Counted from the first letter of the stretch, positions 1-8,490 are shown. The stretch: 33,214 bases of DNA from Acidimicrobiales bacterium (GCA_004282895.1 SHLQ01000012.1:1-33214); one strand, 5' to 3'. Numbers and translations: made by a program. The notes: generated by a model from the letters alone, not told the origin.

Positions 1-436
1 CGATGTCGTAGGGCGTGAACGGTTGGCCCGGGCGCGGCCGATAGATGAGGTCGAGGTCAGCCTCGGACGCATCGTCGCCGAACACGCGATCACGAGTGAG
101 GAACATCCCTGCGAATGGTGATTCGGCGCCGCGCTCCTGCCAGTCTCGAAACTGTGGGGAGTCGGAGGACACGTGGTTGACGATCAGATCGGCCATGACG
201 ACAAACTGCGCGCCGATCTCGGCGACGCCTTCCCACGTTCCGAGCCGGGGGTCGACCATGGTGTGATCGGCCGGGTCAAACCCCGCGTCCGCTCCATCGA
301 TCGGATCGAAGAAGGGAAGAAGGTGCACGCCACCAAAGGCTCCGGCGAGTTCGTTGGTGAGACGATCGTTCAGCCCGCTGAGATCGGTGGCCAGACGATC
401 GACGTAGGTGATCAGTTGCGGTGTGTTGTTCGTCAT
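1..436 (-). CDS. Sucrose phosphorylase-like GH13 enzyme, N-terminal part (runs off the window)
   Basis: This reading frame is missing from the ORF track because it has no stop inside the window; I translated it by hand from the ATG at 436 (145 codons visible). The start MTNNTPQLITYVDRL, then GVHLLPFFDPIDGADAGFDP (37-56), the GH13 region I motif MADLIVNHVS (81-90) and YRPRPGQPF (132-140) closely match GH13 subfamily 18. Members reversibly phosphorolyse sucrose or related alpha-glucosides (for example glucosylglycerate) to glucose 1-phosphate in the cytoplasm. The catalytic Asp and Glu lie beyond the window, so sucrose versus glucosylglycerate specificity is open. It starts 25 nt after ligK on the same strand, so it may be cotranscribed with the lig genes, although no metabolic link is evident. 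Confidence 0.88.
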   Translation of the reverse strand, partial: MTNNTPQLITYVDRLATDLSGLNDRLTNELAGAFGGVHLLPFFDPIDGADAGFDPADHTMVDPRLGTWEGVAEIGAQFVVMADLIVNHVSSDSPQFRDWQERGAESPFAGMFLTRDRVFGDDASEADLDLIYRPRPGQPFTPYDI

Positions 437-461
437 GTCGTGTACCAGCTCGCCTGATCTC

Positions 462-1160
462 TCAGTCGTCGATCCAATCGACGCCGAGATCAACCAGACG
501 ATCGCGCAAGCCGTAGAAGTCCACGCCCAGCTCCCCCGCCTCGAGCCGAGCACGCGTCGCCTCCTCTTTGGCGAGGCGTTCGTTCGAGCGATCGAGGGCC
601 CATTCCGCCTCTTCACGTGCAACGACAACAACGCCATCATCGTCGGCACATATGACATCACCGGGGCTGATGGCGACGCCACCCAACGTCACCGGAACGT
701 TGACCGACCCTGGGGTCGCCTTGACGGTTCCTTGCACCGAGACATGTCTCGTCCATACCGGGAAACCCATCGCGCGCAGGTCGGCAGTGTCACGGACGGC
801 CGCGTCAATCACGAGCCCTCTGACACCCCGCGTTATGAGCGAGGTCGCAAGCAGATCACCGAACATGCCATGTGTCGATGGCGCTGTTGTTGCAACGACC
901 AGCACGTCCCCTGGCTGACAAACCTCGACCGCGGCGTGGATCATCATGTTGTCGCCGGGATGGCTCAGCACCGTGACCGCCGTACCCCCGACCTTCACAT
1001 CCTGCTGAATGGGGTGAAGGTCGACCCCAAGAGAGCCCCGTCGCCCGATCGCTTCGTGCACGGTTGCGGTTCCGACCGCGCCGAGCTTCTCGGCCACCTC
1101 GGATGGTGCGCGCTCGATGGTCCGCACGACCACATGGCGACCTTTGGCGTTCGGGTTCAT
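462..1160 (-). CDS. ligK: 4-carboxy-4-hydroxy-2-oxoadipate aldolase (HMG/CHA aldolase, RraA fold)
   Basis: A 232-aa class II pyruvate aldolase for the last step of protocatechuate 4,5-cleavage, splitting 4-carboxy-4-hydroxy-2-oxoadipate into pyruvate and oxaloacetate. The Pseudomonas putida HMG/CHA aldolase signature is present: GDLLATSLITRGVRGLVIDA (101-120) with Asp102, then AVRD with Arg123 and Asp124. PVWTRHVSVQGTVKATPGSVN follows, and ISPGDVICADDDGVVVV comes further on. Length is normal for the family. The ORF track extends the frame to 1769, but that part is antisense-like shadow of ligJ. The start is the ATG at 1160, which overlaps the ligJ stop (ATGA), implying translational coupling. 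Family knowledge says such enzymes are Mg/Mn-dependent and may also decarboxylate oxaloacetate. Confidence 0.93.
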   Translation of the reverse strand: MNPNAKGRHVVVRTIERAPSEVAEKLGAVGTATVHEAIGRRGSLGVDLHPIQQDVKVGGTAVTVLSHPGDNMMIHAAVEVCQPGDVLVVATTAPSTHGMFGDLLATSLITRGVRGLVIDAAVRDTADLRAMGFPVWTRHVSVQGTVKATPGSVNVPVTLGGVAISPGDVICADDDGVVVVAREEAEWALDRSNERLAKEEATRARLEAGELGVDFYGLRDRLVDLGVDWIDD

Positions 1161-2167
1161 GACAGCTCCAATCGGGGGAAGACTCGTCGCGTGTTGTCTT
1201 CGAACACCTGCTGTTTGGCGGCATCGTCCAGCGCGCAGTTGTCGACGTAGATCTTCGTGTCGTCGTAGTAGTTCCCGGTCTCCGGGTCGACGCCCCGCAC
1301 CGCGCCCACCATCTCCGAGGCGAAGAGGATGTTCTCGGTGGGCACCACGTCGACCAGCAGATCGATGCCGGGCTGATGATACACACAGGTGTCGAACCAG
1401 ATGTGATCCATGAGTCCGTCGAAGTCCCAGCCCTTGTCCTCCGCCATTCCTTTGAACCGGCCCCAGTGATAGGGAACCGCTCCCCCGCCGTGCGGGATGA
1501 TCCAGCGCAGATTTGGATACTCCGCCATGAAGCCGGAGCTGAGCGCTTGCATGAATGCGGTCGTGTCCGCACCCAGGTAGTGGGAGCCCGTGGTGAAAAA
1601 GTTGTCGTTGCAGGCGGCAGAGACGTGGATCATCGCCGGCACATCGAGCTCGCACATCTTCTCCCACAGTGGCCGCCAGTAGTCCTCCCACAGAGGGGGC
1701 CCATTCCAGTGGCCACCCGACGGGTCGGGGTTGACATTGCAGCCGATGAAGCCCATCTCCGTCACACACCGCTCGAGCTCTGCGACGGAGGTGTCGATAC
1801 TCGTGCCGGGTGACTGCGGCAACTGACAGACCGGCGCGAAGTTGTCCGGGTAGAGATCACAAACCCGGCGAATCAGTTCGTTCTGATGCTCGGACCAGAA
1901 CCGTGACGTGTGTTCGTTGCCAATGTGATGTGCCATCCACGAAGCTCGAGGCGAGAAGATCGTCAGATCGGCACCACGCTCACGCTGCAACCGCAACTGG
2001 TTGGTCTCGATGCTCTCCCGAATCTCGTCGTCGCTGACGACGATCGAACCCTTCTCACCGACGAAGGCTGGATCTGCTTCGACCGCGGCTTTCTGCGCCT
2101 CACGCCATTCGCCGACGCCGGGCGGAGTCGTCGTGTAGTGACCGTGACAATCGATGATGCGAGACAT
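1157..2167 (-). CDS. ligJ: 4-oxalomesaconate hydratase (amidohydrolase superfamily)
   Basis: A 336-aa amidohydrolase-fold enzyme that hydrates 4-oxalomesaconate to 4-carboxy-4-hydroxy-2-oxoadipate, the step before LigK. The N-terminal metal motif is IIDCHGHY, with His8 and His10. Near the C-terminus ILFASEMVGAVRGVDPETG is the LigJ hallmark, having Glu where most amidohydrolases have the catalytic Asp. WIIPHGGGAVPYHWGRF and DNCALDD are also characteristic. Length matches LigJ proteins. It is the middle gene of the leftward ligC-ligJ-ligK run: 6 bases separate it from ligC and it overlaps ligK by 4 bases. This LigJ type is unrelated to the GalB hydratase used by pseudomonads. Confidence 0.93.
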   Translation of the reverse strand: MSRIIDCHGHYTTTPPGVGEWREAQKAAVEADPAFVGEKGSIVVSDDEIRESIETNQLRLQRERGADLTIFSPRASWMAHHIGNEHTSRFWSEHQNELIRRVCDLYPDNFAPVCQLPQSPGTSIDTSVAELERCVTEMGFIGCNVNPDPSGGHWNGPPLWEDYWRPLWEKMCELDVPAMIHVSAACNDNFFTTGSHYLGADTTAFMQALSSGFMAEYPNLRWIIPHGGGAVPYHWGRFKGMAEDKGWDFDGLMDHIWFDTCVYHQPGIDLLVDVVPTENILFASEMVGAVRGVDPETGNYYDDTKIYVDNCALDDAAKQQVFEDNTRRVFPRLELS

Positions 2168-2173
2168 CGCTCC

Positions 2174-3118
2174 TCAGTTCTCTAGTTGCTGCTCGAGCTT
2201 GTGCAGCCATTCGTAACAACTCATCACCTGTTGAACGGAGCTGTTGGGTTCGCGGCCCTCGTTGATCGCGGAGATGAACTCCCTGTCCTGCAACTCGATG
2301 CCGTTCATCGAAACGGCGACCTGAGACACGTCGATGACCTCATCCCGACCAGTGATCAGGTCGTCGTACCGGGCGAGGTAGGTACCCGTGTCGCCGATGT
2401 AGCGGAAGAACGTGCCGAGCGGCCCATCGTTGTTGAACGAAAGCGACAGGGTGAGGATTGCTCCCACGCTGGTCTTCATCTGGATCGACATGTCCATGGC
2501 GATGCCGAGGTCGGGATGGTGCGGTCCTTCCAGCACATTGGCGGCAACGATCTCGCCACCGGTCTGGTACGCGAACAGATCAACCGTGTGGGCCGCGTGA
2601 TGCCAGAGGAGGTGGTCGGTCCAGGAGCGGGCCTCGCCCTTGGCGTTCGAGTTGGTGCGGCGGAAGAAGTAGGTCTGCACATCCATCTGCTGAATGTTGA
2701 AGTCGCCGGCCTGGATCTTGTTGTGAACCCACTGATGAGAGGGGTTGAACCGGCGGGTGTGCCCGACCATGCAGGTGAGACCGGTACGTTCCTGTGTGGC
2801 GAGCACCGCCTCCGCATCGGCGAGAGTATCGGCGAGCGGGATCTCCACCTCGACGTGTTTGCCGGCCTCCATGCAGGCGATGGCCTGGGCGGCGTGCATC
2901 TGGGTGGGCGTGGCGAGGATCACGGCCTCCACCTCGTCGTTGGCGAGAACGTCGTCGAGCTCGGTCGCCCAGTGGGCGATGTCGTGTTCGGCGGCGTACG
3001 CCTCGGTGCGATCCGGCGTTCGGCCGAATACGGAAACCACCTCGGCACCGTCGATGTTGGCGATCCCGTCGAGGTGTTTGGTGGCGAATGCGCCCGTTCC
3101 GCCGAGTGCAATCTTCAT
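2174..3118 (-). CDS. ligC: 4-carboxy-2-hydroxymuconate-6-semialdehyde dehydrogenase (Gfo/Idh/MocA family)
   Basis: A 314-aa NAD(P)-dependent oxidoreductase that oxidises the hemiacetal form of the LigAB ring-cleavage product to 2-pyrone-4,6-dicarboxylate. The Rossmann motif is at the extreme N-terminus (MKIALGGTGAFATKHLDG). The family EKP motif appears as VEIPLAD, as in known LigC proteins. MVGHTRRFNPSHQWVH, QMDVQTYFFRRTN, SWTDHLLWHHAAHTVDLFAY and FFRYIGDTGTYLARYDDL are near-verbatim LigC blocks. The ORF track begins at 3169, but the ATG at 3118 puts the Rossmann strand at residue 1 and has a GGAGGAA ribosome site just upstream. First gene of the leftward lig operon, divergent from ligU. Confidence 0.95.
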   Translation of the reverse strand: MKIALGGTGAFATKHLDGIANIDGAEVVSVFGRTPDRTEAYAAEHDIAHWATELDDVLANDEVEAVILATPTQMHAAQAIACMEAGKHVEVEIPLADTLADAEAVLATQERTGLTCMVGHTRRFNPSHQWVHNKIQAGDFNIQQMDVQTYFFRRTNSNAKGEARSWTDHLLWHHAAHTVDLFAYQTGGEIVAANVLEGPHHPDLGIAMDMSIQMKTSVGAILTLSLSFNNDGPLGTFFRYIGDTGTYLARYDDLITGRDEVIDVSQVAVSMNGIELQDREFISAINEGREPNSSVQQVMSCYEWLHKLEQQLEN

Positions 3119-3139
3119 CCAGTTCCTCCGCAGCAGTGA

Positions 3140-3159
3140 TGTCAACAGGATCGTTGACA
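3140..3159. promoter_or_regulatory. Perfect dyad between divergent ligC and ligU (candidate operator)
   Basis: TGTCAAC, 6 nt (aggatc), then GTTGACA is a perfect 7-bp inverted repeat, in the only divergent promoter region of the lig cluster. It lies where the -35 region of the ligU promoter should be and in the ligC leader. A regulator dimer here could control both halves of the pathway. The GntR/FCD protein encoded three genes downstream is the obvious candidate, by proximity only. Confidence 0.55.
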
Positions 3160-3169
3160 ATCTGAACAC

Positions 3170-3175
3170 TACACT
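3170..3175 (+). promoter_or_regulatory. Candidate -10 box of a leaderless ligU transcript
   Basis: TACACT fits the actinobacterial TANNNT -10 consensus and ends 6 nt before the ligU ATG, which has no Shine-Dalgarno sequence. This predicts transcription starting at or next to the start codon. No clear -35 is seen at 17 nt; the dyad at 3140-3159 covers that position. Confidence 0.35.
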
Positions 3176-3181
3176 GCGGCC

Positions 3182-4246
3182 ATGTCGACAGGAATCCCGT
3201 GCATGCTCATGCGAGGAGGCTCCTCGAAGGGCGCGTACTTCCTCGCCGATGAGCTCCCCGCAGACGCGGCCGAGAGGGACAGCCTCCTCAGGCGCATCAT
3301 GGGTTCACCCGACTCGCGACAGATTGACGGCGTTGGTGGGGCACATCCACTCACATCCAAAGTCGCAATCGTTGGCTCGTGCTCCGACCAGTCAGCGGAC
3401 ATCGAATACCTCTTCCTGCAGGTCGGTGTCGAGGACGGCGGTGTCTCGGATCGACAGAACTGCGGCAACCTCCTCGCCGGCGTCGGGCCTTTTGCTCTGG
3501 AGCGGGCGCTGATCACCACATCCGGCGATGCGTCGGAAGCGACAGTTCGGATTCTGATGCGCAACACGGACACGGTTGCCACCGCTCGATTCCCGGTGCA
3601 TGGCGGAGCGCCGGTCTACGACGGGGTCACCGCCATCTCCGGGGTACCGGGCACGGCCGCCGCGATCGATCTCGAGTTCGACGACCTCGGCGGTGGGAGC
3701 TGCGGGTCGATGCTCCCGACAGGCAACATCGTCGACACGATCCGGGGCGTCGAATGCACACTCATCGACAACGGCATGCCCGTTGTCGTCCTGCGAGCGG
3801 CGGATGTCGGAGCGACAGGGCACGAGACATGTGCCGAGCTCGAGGCCAACGAGGAGTTGCGAACCGAGGTCGAGAAGATCCGTCTGGAAGCGGGACCGCT
3901 CATGAATCTCGGCGAGGTGTCCGACACGACGGTGCCAAAGATGACACTCGTCGCCCCGCCCGGCACCGGTGGCCATTTATTGACTCGAACATTCATCCCG
4001 CATCGCTGCCACGAAGCGATCGGCGTCCTTGGTGCCGTGTCGGTCGCAACCGCTGGGCTCCTCGAGGGATCTCCGGCATCCGAGGTCATCGAGTATCCGG
4101 GAGAAGGGGCCGTGCGCCTCGAGCACCCGACAGGCTTCTTCGACGCGGTCGTCGAGCTCTCAGGCAATCGAGTGGAGCGGGCCGGCATCGTCCGTACGGC
4201 GCGCAAACTAATGGACGGCATCGTGTTCCCGCGGACGAACGACTGA
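3182..4246 (+). CDS. ligU: 4-oxalomesaconate tautomerase (PrpF-like isomerase)
   Basis: A 354-aa PrpF/GalD-family isomerase that allylically shifts the double bond of (4E)-oxalomesaconate, the LigI product, giving the LigJ substrate. It begins MSTGIPCMLMRGGSSKGAYF, the family's N-terminal block. HPLTSKVAIV holds Lys60 and RQNCGNLLAGVGPFAL holds Cys94; these align with the Lys66 and Cys100 reported as important in LigU, offset by six residues. TGNIVDTI and PKMTLVAPP are further family blocks. It opens the long rightward operon and is followed after 2 bases by ligI. The GalD proteins of pseudomonads belong to the same family, so the name rests on the LigC/LigI/LigJ neighbours. Confidence 0.92.
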   Translation: MSTGIPCMLMRGGSSKGAYFLADELPADAAERDSLLRRIMGSPDSRQIDGVGGAHPLTSKVAIVGSCSDQSADIEYLFLQVGVEDGGVSDRQNCGNLLAGVGPFALERALITTSGDASEATVRILMRNTDTVATARFPVHGGAPVYDGVTAISGVPGTAAAIDLEFDDLGGGSCGSMLPTGNIVDTIRGVECTLIDNGMPVVVLRAADVGATGHETCAELEANEELRTEVEKIRLEAGPLMNLGEVSDTTVPKMTLVAPPGTGGHLLTRTFIPHRCHEAIGVLGAVSVATAGLLEGSPASEVIEYPGEGAVRLEHPTGFFDAVVELSGNRVERAGIVRTARKLMDGIVFPRTND

Positions 4247-4248
4247 GC

Positions 4249-5169
4249 ATGGCAACCACCAACCCTCCCCACGACTTTCCGTTGGACAGAACCGTGCCCG
4301 GGCCGCGCCCGGAGGCCAGCTCCCCGCAGGTCGTTACGCCTCCACCTTTGGCCTGCGATGCGCATTGTCATGTATTCGGCCCGGCGGACCGGTTCCCGTT
4401 CTCCCCGACGCGTACCTACACGCCGCCCGACTCGGGCATCACGGACTTCGAACTGCTTCAGGAGCGTCTGGGTCTGGAACGGGCGGTTTTCGTCCAGGCA
4501 AGCTGTCATGGCACAGACAACTCGGCCATGATCGACGCCATCCAGCGGGGTGCAGGTCGATACGCCGGCGTAGCCATGATCGACGACTCGTTCACGGACG
4601 ACGACTTGGCGTACTTGCACGAAAACCGCGTACGGGGCACCCGGTTCAACTTCGTTGCCCATCTCGGTGGCGCGCCTGACATGGACACGTTCTGGCGCCT
4701 CGTCCATCGGGTGGCACCTCTGGGCTGGCACATCGTTCTCCACCTCGATGCAAAGGACTTCGGCACATACAGCTCGGTGCTCGACAACATGCCCGTGCCC
4801 TACATCATCGACCACATGGCCCGGGTCCCGGCCGTGGATGGGCTCGACCAGGAGCCGTTGCAGTTGTTACTGGACCGCATGTCGACCGACGAACGCTGCT
4901 GGGTGAAGATCAGCTGCGCCGAACGACTGACCGAGGGCCGCATCGCTCCCTACGACGACGTGATTCCCATTGCTCAGGCCGTTGTCGCGGCTGCACCAGA
5001 CAGGGTGCTGTGGGGCACCGACTGGCCGCACCCAAATCTGGTGGACATGCCGGATGAGGGGGCGCTGCTCGACCTGCTCGCCGAGTATGTGCCCGACGAA
5101 GCGCTCCGAAATCAGATCCTCGTGGACAACCCGGCGGTGCTATACAGCTTTGAGGATGGGCAGCCGTAG
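4249..5169 (+). CDS. ligI: 2-pyrone-4,6-dicarboxylate lactonase (amidohydrolase family)
   Basis: A 306-aa hydrolase opening 2-pyrone-4,6-dicarboxylate (PDC) to 4-oxalomesaconate. ACDAHCHVFGPADRFPF (35-51) gives the HxH motif (His39, His41) of the family. FVQASCHGTDNSAMIDA, VRGTRFNFV, IIDHMARVP and VLWGTDWPHPN (with the catalytic Asp) are standard LigI blocks; known LigI enzymes work without a bound metal. The ATG at 4249 lies two bases after the ligU stop. The N-terminal ~30 residues are Pro-rich and precede the barrel, as in many homologues. Its stop touches the gntR start, so the three genes are cotranscribed. Confidence 0.95.
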   Translation: MATTNPPHDFPLDRTVPGPRPEASSPQVVTPPPLACDAHCHVFGPADRFPFSPTRTYTPPDSGITDFELLQERLGLERAVFVQASCHGTDNSAMIDAIQRGAGRYAGVAMIDDSFTDDDLAYLHENRVRGTRFNFVAHLGGAPDMDTFWRLVHRVAPLGWHIVLHLDAKDFGTYSSVLDNMPVPYIIDHMARVPAVDGLDQEPLQLLLDRMSTDERCWVKISCAERLTEGRIAPYDDVIPIAQAVVAAAPDRVLWGTDWPHPNLVDMPDEGALLDLLAEYVPDEALRNQILVDNPAVLYSFEDGQP

Positions 5170-5796
5170 ATGATGGATCTCGTTACCGACGAACTCCGCA
5201 GCGACATTCTTGTCGGGCGCTTCGAGCCTGGCGACCGCCTGCTCGAGATGCCCCTGGCCGAACAGTACGAGTGTGGCCGAGCGGCGGTGCGATCTGCCCT
5301 GGTCGCTCTTACATCTGAGGGCCTTGTCGATCGGGCGGCGAATCGCGGCGCAACCGTTCGTCGCATCTCGGTCGCAGAGGCGATTCAGATCACCGAGGCC
5401 CGCTCCGCACTCGAGGGCTTGATTGCCGCCGAGGCTGCCCGACACGCAACTGCGGCCGACCACAAAGAACTCAGATCAATCATCGCCAAGATGCGCGACT
5501 CGGTCGGCACCGAAGGCGCCAAGGAATACTCCCGTCTCAACGGACTGCTGCACCGCCGACTGTGCGAGATGAGCAAGCACGAAATCGCTGCCGAGCTTGT
5601 CGCCAACCTCCGAAATCGGGCCGCCCATCACCAGTATCGCCTGGCGATCATGCCCGGCAGAGCCGAGGAATCTCTCGAGCAGCACGCGGCGATCGTCACT
5701 GCCGTCGTCGCCGGGGATCCCACTGGAGCGGCCAAGGCGATGCACACCCATCTGCATTCCGTAATCGATGTCTTGACCCGCTGGGGGGACGCATGA
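5170..5796 (+). CDS. GntR-family transcriptional regulator, FCD subfamily
   Basis: A 208-aa cytoplasmic regulator with an N-terminal winged helix-turn-helix (about 1-68: LRSDILVGRFEPGDRLLE then AVRSALVALTSEGLV and ATVRRIS) and a C-terminal all-helical FCD effector domain (about 74-205). Putative FCD metal/effector residues are Asn124, His128, His172 and His194; the first is usually Asp. FCD regulators generally respond to small carboxylates. Encoded directly between ligI and the aldehyde dehydrogenase with no gap, it is the likely local regulator, perhaps sensing a ring-cleavage intermediate and acting at the 3140-3159 dyad; both points are inference. Confidence 0.88.
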   Translation: MMDLVTDELRSDILVGRFEPGDRLLEMPLAEQYECGRAAVRSALVALTSEGLVDRAANRGATVRRISVAEAIQITEARSALEGLIAAEAARHATAADHKELRSIIAKMRDSVGTEGAKEYSRLNGLLHRRLCEMSKHEIAAELVANLRNRAAHHQYRLAIMPGRAEESLEQHAAIVTAVVAGDPTGAAKAMHTHLHSVIDVLTRWGDA

Positions 5797-5827
5797 TCAC
5801 GGACGCGGCGATACAAGAGGAGACACC

Positions 5828-7324
5828 ATGAAGTCTGAAACGAACCTATTCATCGCTGGAGCTTGGACTCCCGCGGCCAACGAAGCCGTGTTCGAGAATC
5901 TCAATCCCGCCACCGAGGAAGTGTGGGCGTCGGTGGCCGACGCAGATGCATCCGATGCGGACCGGGCGATCGACGCCGCCGCCGAAGCACAGCCGGCGTG
6001 GGAAGCGCTGGGATCCACCGGCCGGGCAGAGGTGCTGATGCGGGTATCTGCAGCGATCGATGAGCATCGTGACGAGCTCGTCGATGGACTGATTGCCGAA
6101 GTCGGTTCCGTGAGGATGAAGGCCGGCGCCGAGACGTTTGCCTCCGCTGGATACATAGCGGCCGCGATCGATGCCGCCGCGACCATTGAGCCCGTCGAGC
6201 TTCCTTCGAATATGGGCAAGCGAAATCTGATCGTTCGTAAACCCGTCGGTGTTGTTTCGGTGATTTCTCCTTGGAACGTTCCGCTTGCGCTCTCCATGAG
6301 AGCAATCTCCTACGCACTCGCCCTCGGTAACACCGTGGTCGTCAAACCGAGCGAGGAGTCCCCTGTATCCGGCGGACTGGCGATAGCGCGCTTGTTCGAA
6401 GCTGCCGGCGCACCCCCTGGAGTCCTCAATGTGGTGACGTGTTCGCGAGACAACGTCGGCAGCGTTGGCAACCGCCTGGTCGATCACCCGGCAGTTGGTG
6501 CGATCAGCTTCACGGGCTCGGAGCGGGTGGGACGGCTTCTCGCGGCTCAAGCTGGGCAACAGCTCAAGAAGATCGATCTCGAACTCGGCGGGAGCGACGC
6601 ACAAATCATTCTGGCCGACGCTGACCTCGACGGAGCGGTGGATGCGGCCACATTCGGTGCTTTCAATCACGCCGGCCAGATCTGCATGTCAACGAAACGA
6701 ATTGTGGTCGAAGAACCCGTTGCCGACGAGTTCATTGCCAGGTTCGCCGAACGGGCAGGTGGCCTCGCCTATGGCTCCCCATACGAGGCCACTACCGTCG
6801 TCGGCCCGATCATCAACCGTGGCCAACTCGATCAACTCCAGGCCGCGGTCGATGATGCGCAGGCGAAAGGCGCCCGGGTACTCGTCGGTGGCACGAGCGA
6901 AGGAACCTGCTTTCCTCCAACCGTGCTCGTCGATGTGACGCCGGAGATGATCGCCTACGGCACAGAACTGTTCGGTCCTGTGCGCGTGGTTCATGTGGCC
7001 GCCGATTCCGAAGATGCGCTTCGCATCGCAAATGACAGCAAGTACGGATTGTCCGGCTCGATTTGGACGGCCGACATCGACCGCGGGTTGGCCATGGCCG
7101 ATCGGTTCGAGACCGGAATGGTCCACATCAACGGAACAACTCTCGCGGCCGAGCCCCACGTCCCGTTCGGCGGGATCAAGGCCAGCGGCATGGGACGACA
7201 TTGTGGAGAGGGCTCGATCGAGGCATTCACCGAGACGCGGTGGCATTCCGTCCAAACATCGCCCGGCCAAGTCCCGCCGCCCTTCGCCGCCAAAACATCA
7301 CCAGAACCAGGGCAGGAATCATGA
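5828..7324 (+). CDS. Aromatic aldehyde dehydrogenase (vanillin/benzaldehyde dehydrogenase type)
   Basis: A 498-aa NAD(P)-dependent aldehyde dehydrogenase. Seen: ISPWNVPL (146-153), VVKPSEESP, FTGS (228-231), the catalytic-base motif LELGG with Glu252, and the nucleophile Cys286 in HAGQICMSTKRIVVE. That last block is typical of vanillin and benzaldehyde dehydrogenases. The start is supported by AGAGGAG 7 nt upstream. Placed just before pobA with an ATGA overlap, it most likely makes 4-hydroxybenzoate or protocatechuate/vanillate from the matching aldehyde. The exact aldehyde cannot be read from sequence. The C-terminal 25 residues are Pro-rich and look non-essential. Confidence 0.88.
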   Translation: MKSETNLFIAGAWTPAANEAVFENLNPATEEVWASVADADASDADRAIDAAAEAQPAWEALGSTGRAEVLMRVSAAIDEHRDELVDGLIAEVGSVRMKAGAETFASAGYIAAAIDAAATIEPVELPSNMGKRNLIVRKPVGVVSVISPWNVPLALSMRAISYALALGNTVVVKPSEESPVSGGLAIARLFEAAGAPPGVLNVVTCSRDNVGSVGNRLVDHPAVGAISFTGSERVGRLLAAQAGQQLKKIDLELGGSDAQIILADADLDGAVDAATFGAFNHAGQICMSTKRIVVEEPVADEFIARFAERAGGLAYGSPYEATTVVGPIINRGQLDQLQAAVDDAQAKGARVLVGGTSEGTCFPPTVLVDVTPEMIAYGTELFGPVRVVHVAADSEDALRIANDSKYGLSGSIWTADIDRGLAMADRFETGMVHINGTTLAAEPHVPFGGIKASGMGRHCGEGSIEAFTETRWHSVQTSPGQVPPPFAAKTSPEPGQES

Positions 7325-8490
7325 AGACCCAAGTCGCCATTGTCGGAGCTGGCCCCGCGGGGACACTTCTCTCGCTGATTCTGAAGCAGAGAGGCATCGA
7401 TTCCGTCGTTATCGAAAGGCAGACGAAGGACTACGTGCTGGGACGAATCCGCGCGGGTGTGCTCGAGTGGACGAGCGTGGAGATTCTTCGAGCGGCCGGG
7501 ATCGGTGACCGACTCGACGCCGAGGGACACCGGCACGACAGCGTGAAGATCTCCTGGCGGGCACAGGACATCCTCTCGATCGACTTCGAGCGACTCACCG
7601 GCAAGCCCATGATGTCTTATGGCCAGACGAAGGTTCAGGAAGACCTCTACGCGGCGGCCGAACGTGAAGGCATCAACATTGTGTTCGGAGCGTCCGACGT
7701 CGAAATCCATGACGTCACGACCAACAGTCCGTCCATTTCCTGCGTCGTCGATGGCGAACAGGAACGCATCGAATGTGACTACGTGGCCGGCTGCGACGGA
7801 CAACACGGGGTGAGTCGCCGCACGATCCCGTCCGAGCTGAAGTCGGAGTTCGAGATGTCATACCCGTTTGGGTGGCTCGGCATCCTCTCCGAAACGCCGC
7901 CGCTCCCCTACCTCATCTACGCCAACCACGAGAACGGCTTCGCTCTCTGCTCGGAACGAAACCCGATGCTGAGCCGGTACTACGTGCAGTGCCCGCTCGA
8001 AGACACGGTCGAGGACTGGTCCGACGATCGGTTCTGGTCTGAGCTGACAGAGCGGCTCCCGTCATCGGTCGCATCAGAGTTGGTCACCGGCCCCTCGATC
8101 GAGAAGTCGATCGCCCCGTTGCGTAGCTACGTCGTCGAACCAATGCAGTACGGCCGCATGTTCCTCGCCGGCGATGCAGCACACATCGTTCCCCCGACGG
8201 GCGCCAAGGGCTTGAACCTGGCGATCGCGGACGTGCACTACCTCTCGGAGGCCTTCGATGCCCACTACGGCGGCGGCGACTCCACAAAGCTCGACGGCTA
8301 TTCGGAGACCGCGCTGCGCCGCGTCTGGTCCTCGGTCCGGTTCTCCTGGTGGATGACAGTGCTGTTGCACCGCTTCCCGGACCAGACGCCGTTCGAACAG
8401 CGCATGCGCGAGGAAGACCTCGCCTATCTCACCCGTTCCGAAGCCGCGCAACGCTCGGTGGCCGAACAATACGTAGGACTGGACCTCTGA
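7321..8490 (+). CDS. pobA: 4-hydroxybenzoate 3-monooxygenase (FAD-dependent)
   Basis: A 389-aa class A flavoprotein hydroxylase converting 4-hydroxybenzoate to protocatechuate with NAD(P)H and O2. Seen: the FAD GxGxxG motif VAIVGAGPAGTLLS (5-18), RIRAGVLEW, the DG motif GCDGQHGVSRR, and the GD motif MFLAGDAAHIVPPTGAKGLN. Substrate-binding residues of the Pseudomonas enzyme (Tyr201, Ser212, Arg214) are kept in context: LIYANHENGFALCSER. This supports 4-hydroxybenzoate specificity. The ORF track starts at 7063 in the aldehyde dehydrogenase shadow; the ATG at 7321 overlaps the upstream stop (ATGA) and puts the FAD strand at the N-terminus. Confidence 0.95.
   Translation: MKTQVAIVGAGPAGTLLSLILKQRGIDSVVIERQTKDYVLGRIRAGVLEWTSVEILRAAGIGDRLDAEGHRHDSVKISWRAQDILSIDFERLTGKPMMSYGQTKVQEDLYAAAEREGINIVFGASDVEIHDVTTNSPSISCVVDGEQERIECDYVAGCDGQHGVSRRTIPSELKSEFEMSYPFGWLGILSETPPLPYLIYANHENGFALCSERNPMLSRYYVQCPLEDTVEDWSDDRFWSELTERLPSSVASELVTGPSIEKSIAPLRSYVVEPMQYGRMFLAGDAAHIVPPTGAKGLNLAIADVHYLSEAFDAHYGGGDSTKLDGYSETALRRVWSSVRFSWWMTVLLHRFPDQTPFEQRMREEDLAYLTRSEAAQRSVAEQYVGLDL

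Noticed and set aside
1161-1769. N-terminal extension of the ligK frame
   Set aside because: It overlaps ligJ, is low in family similarity, and the ATG at 1160 gives a full-length LigK.
3379-4248. Upstream part of the 596-aa frame that leads into ligI
   Set aside because: It overlaps ligU in another frame; its translation is Arg-rich, and LigI homology begins only at the ATG at 4249.
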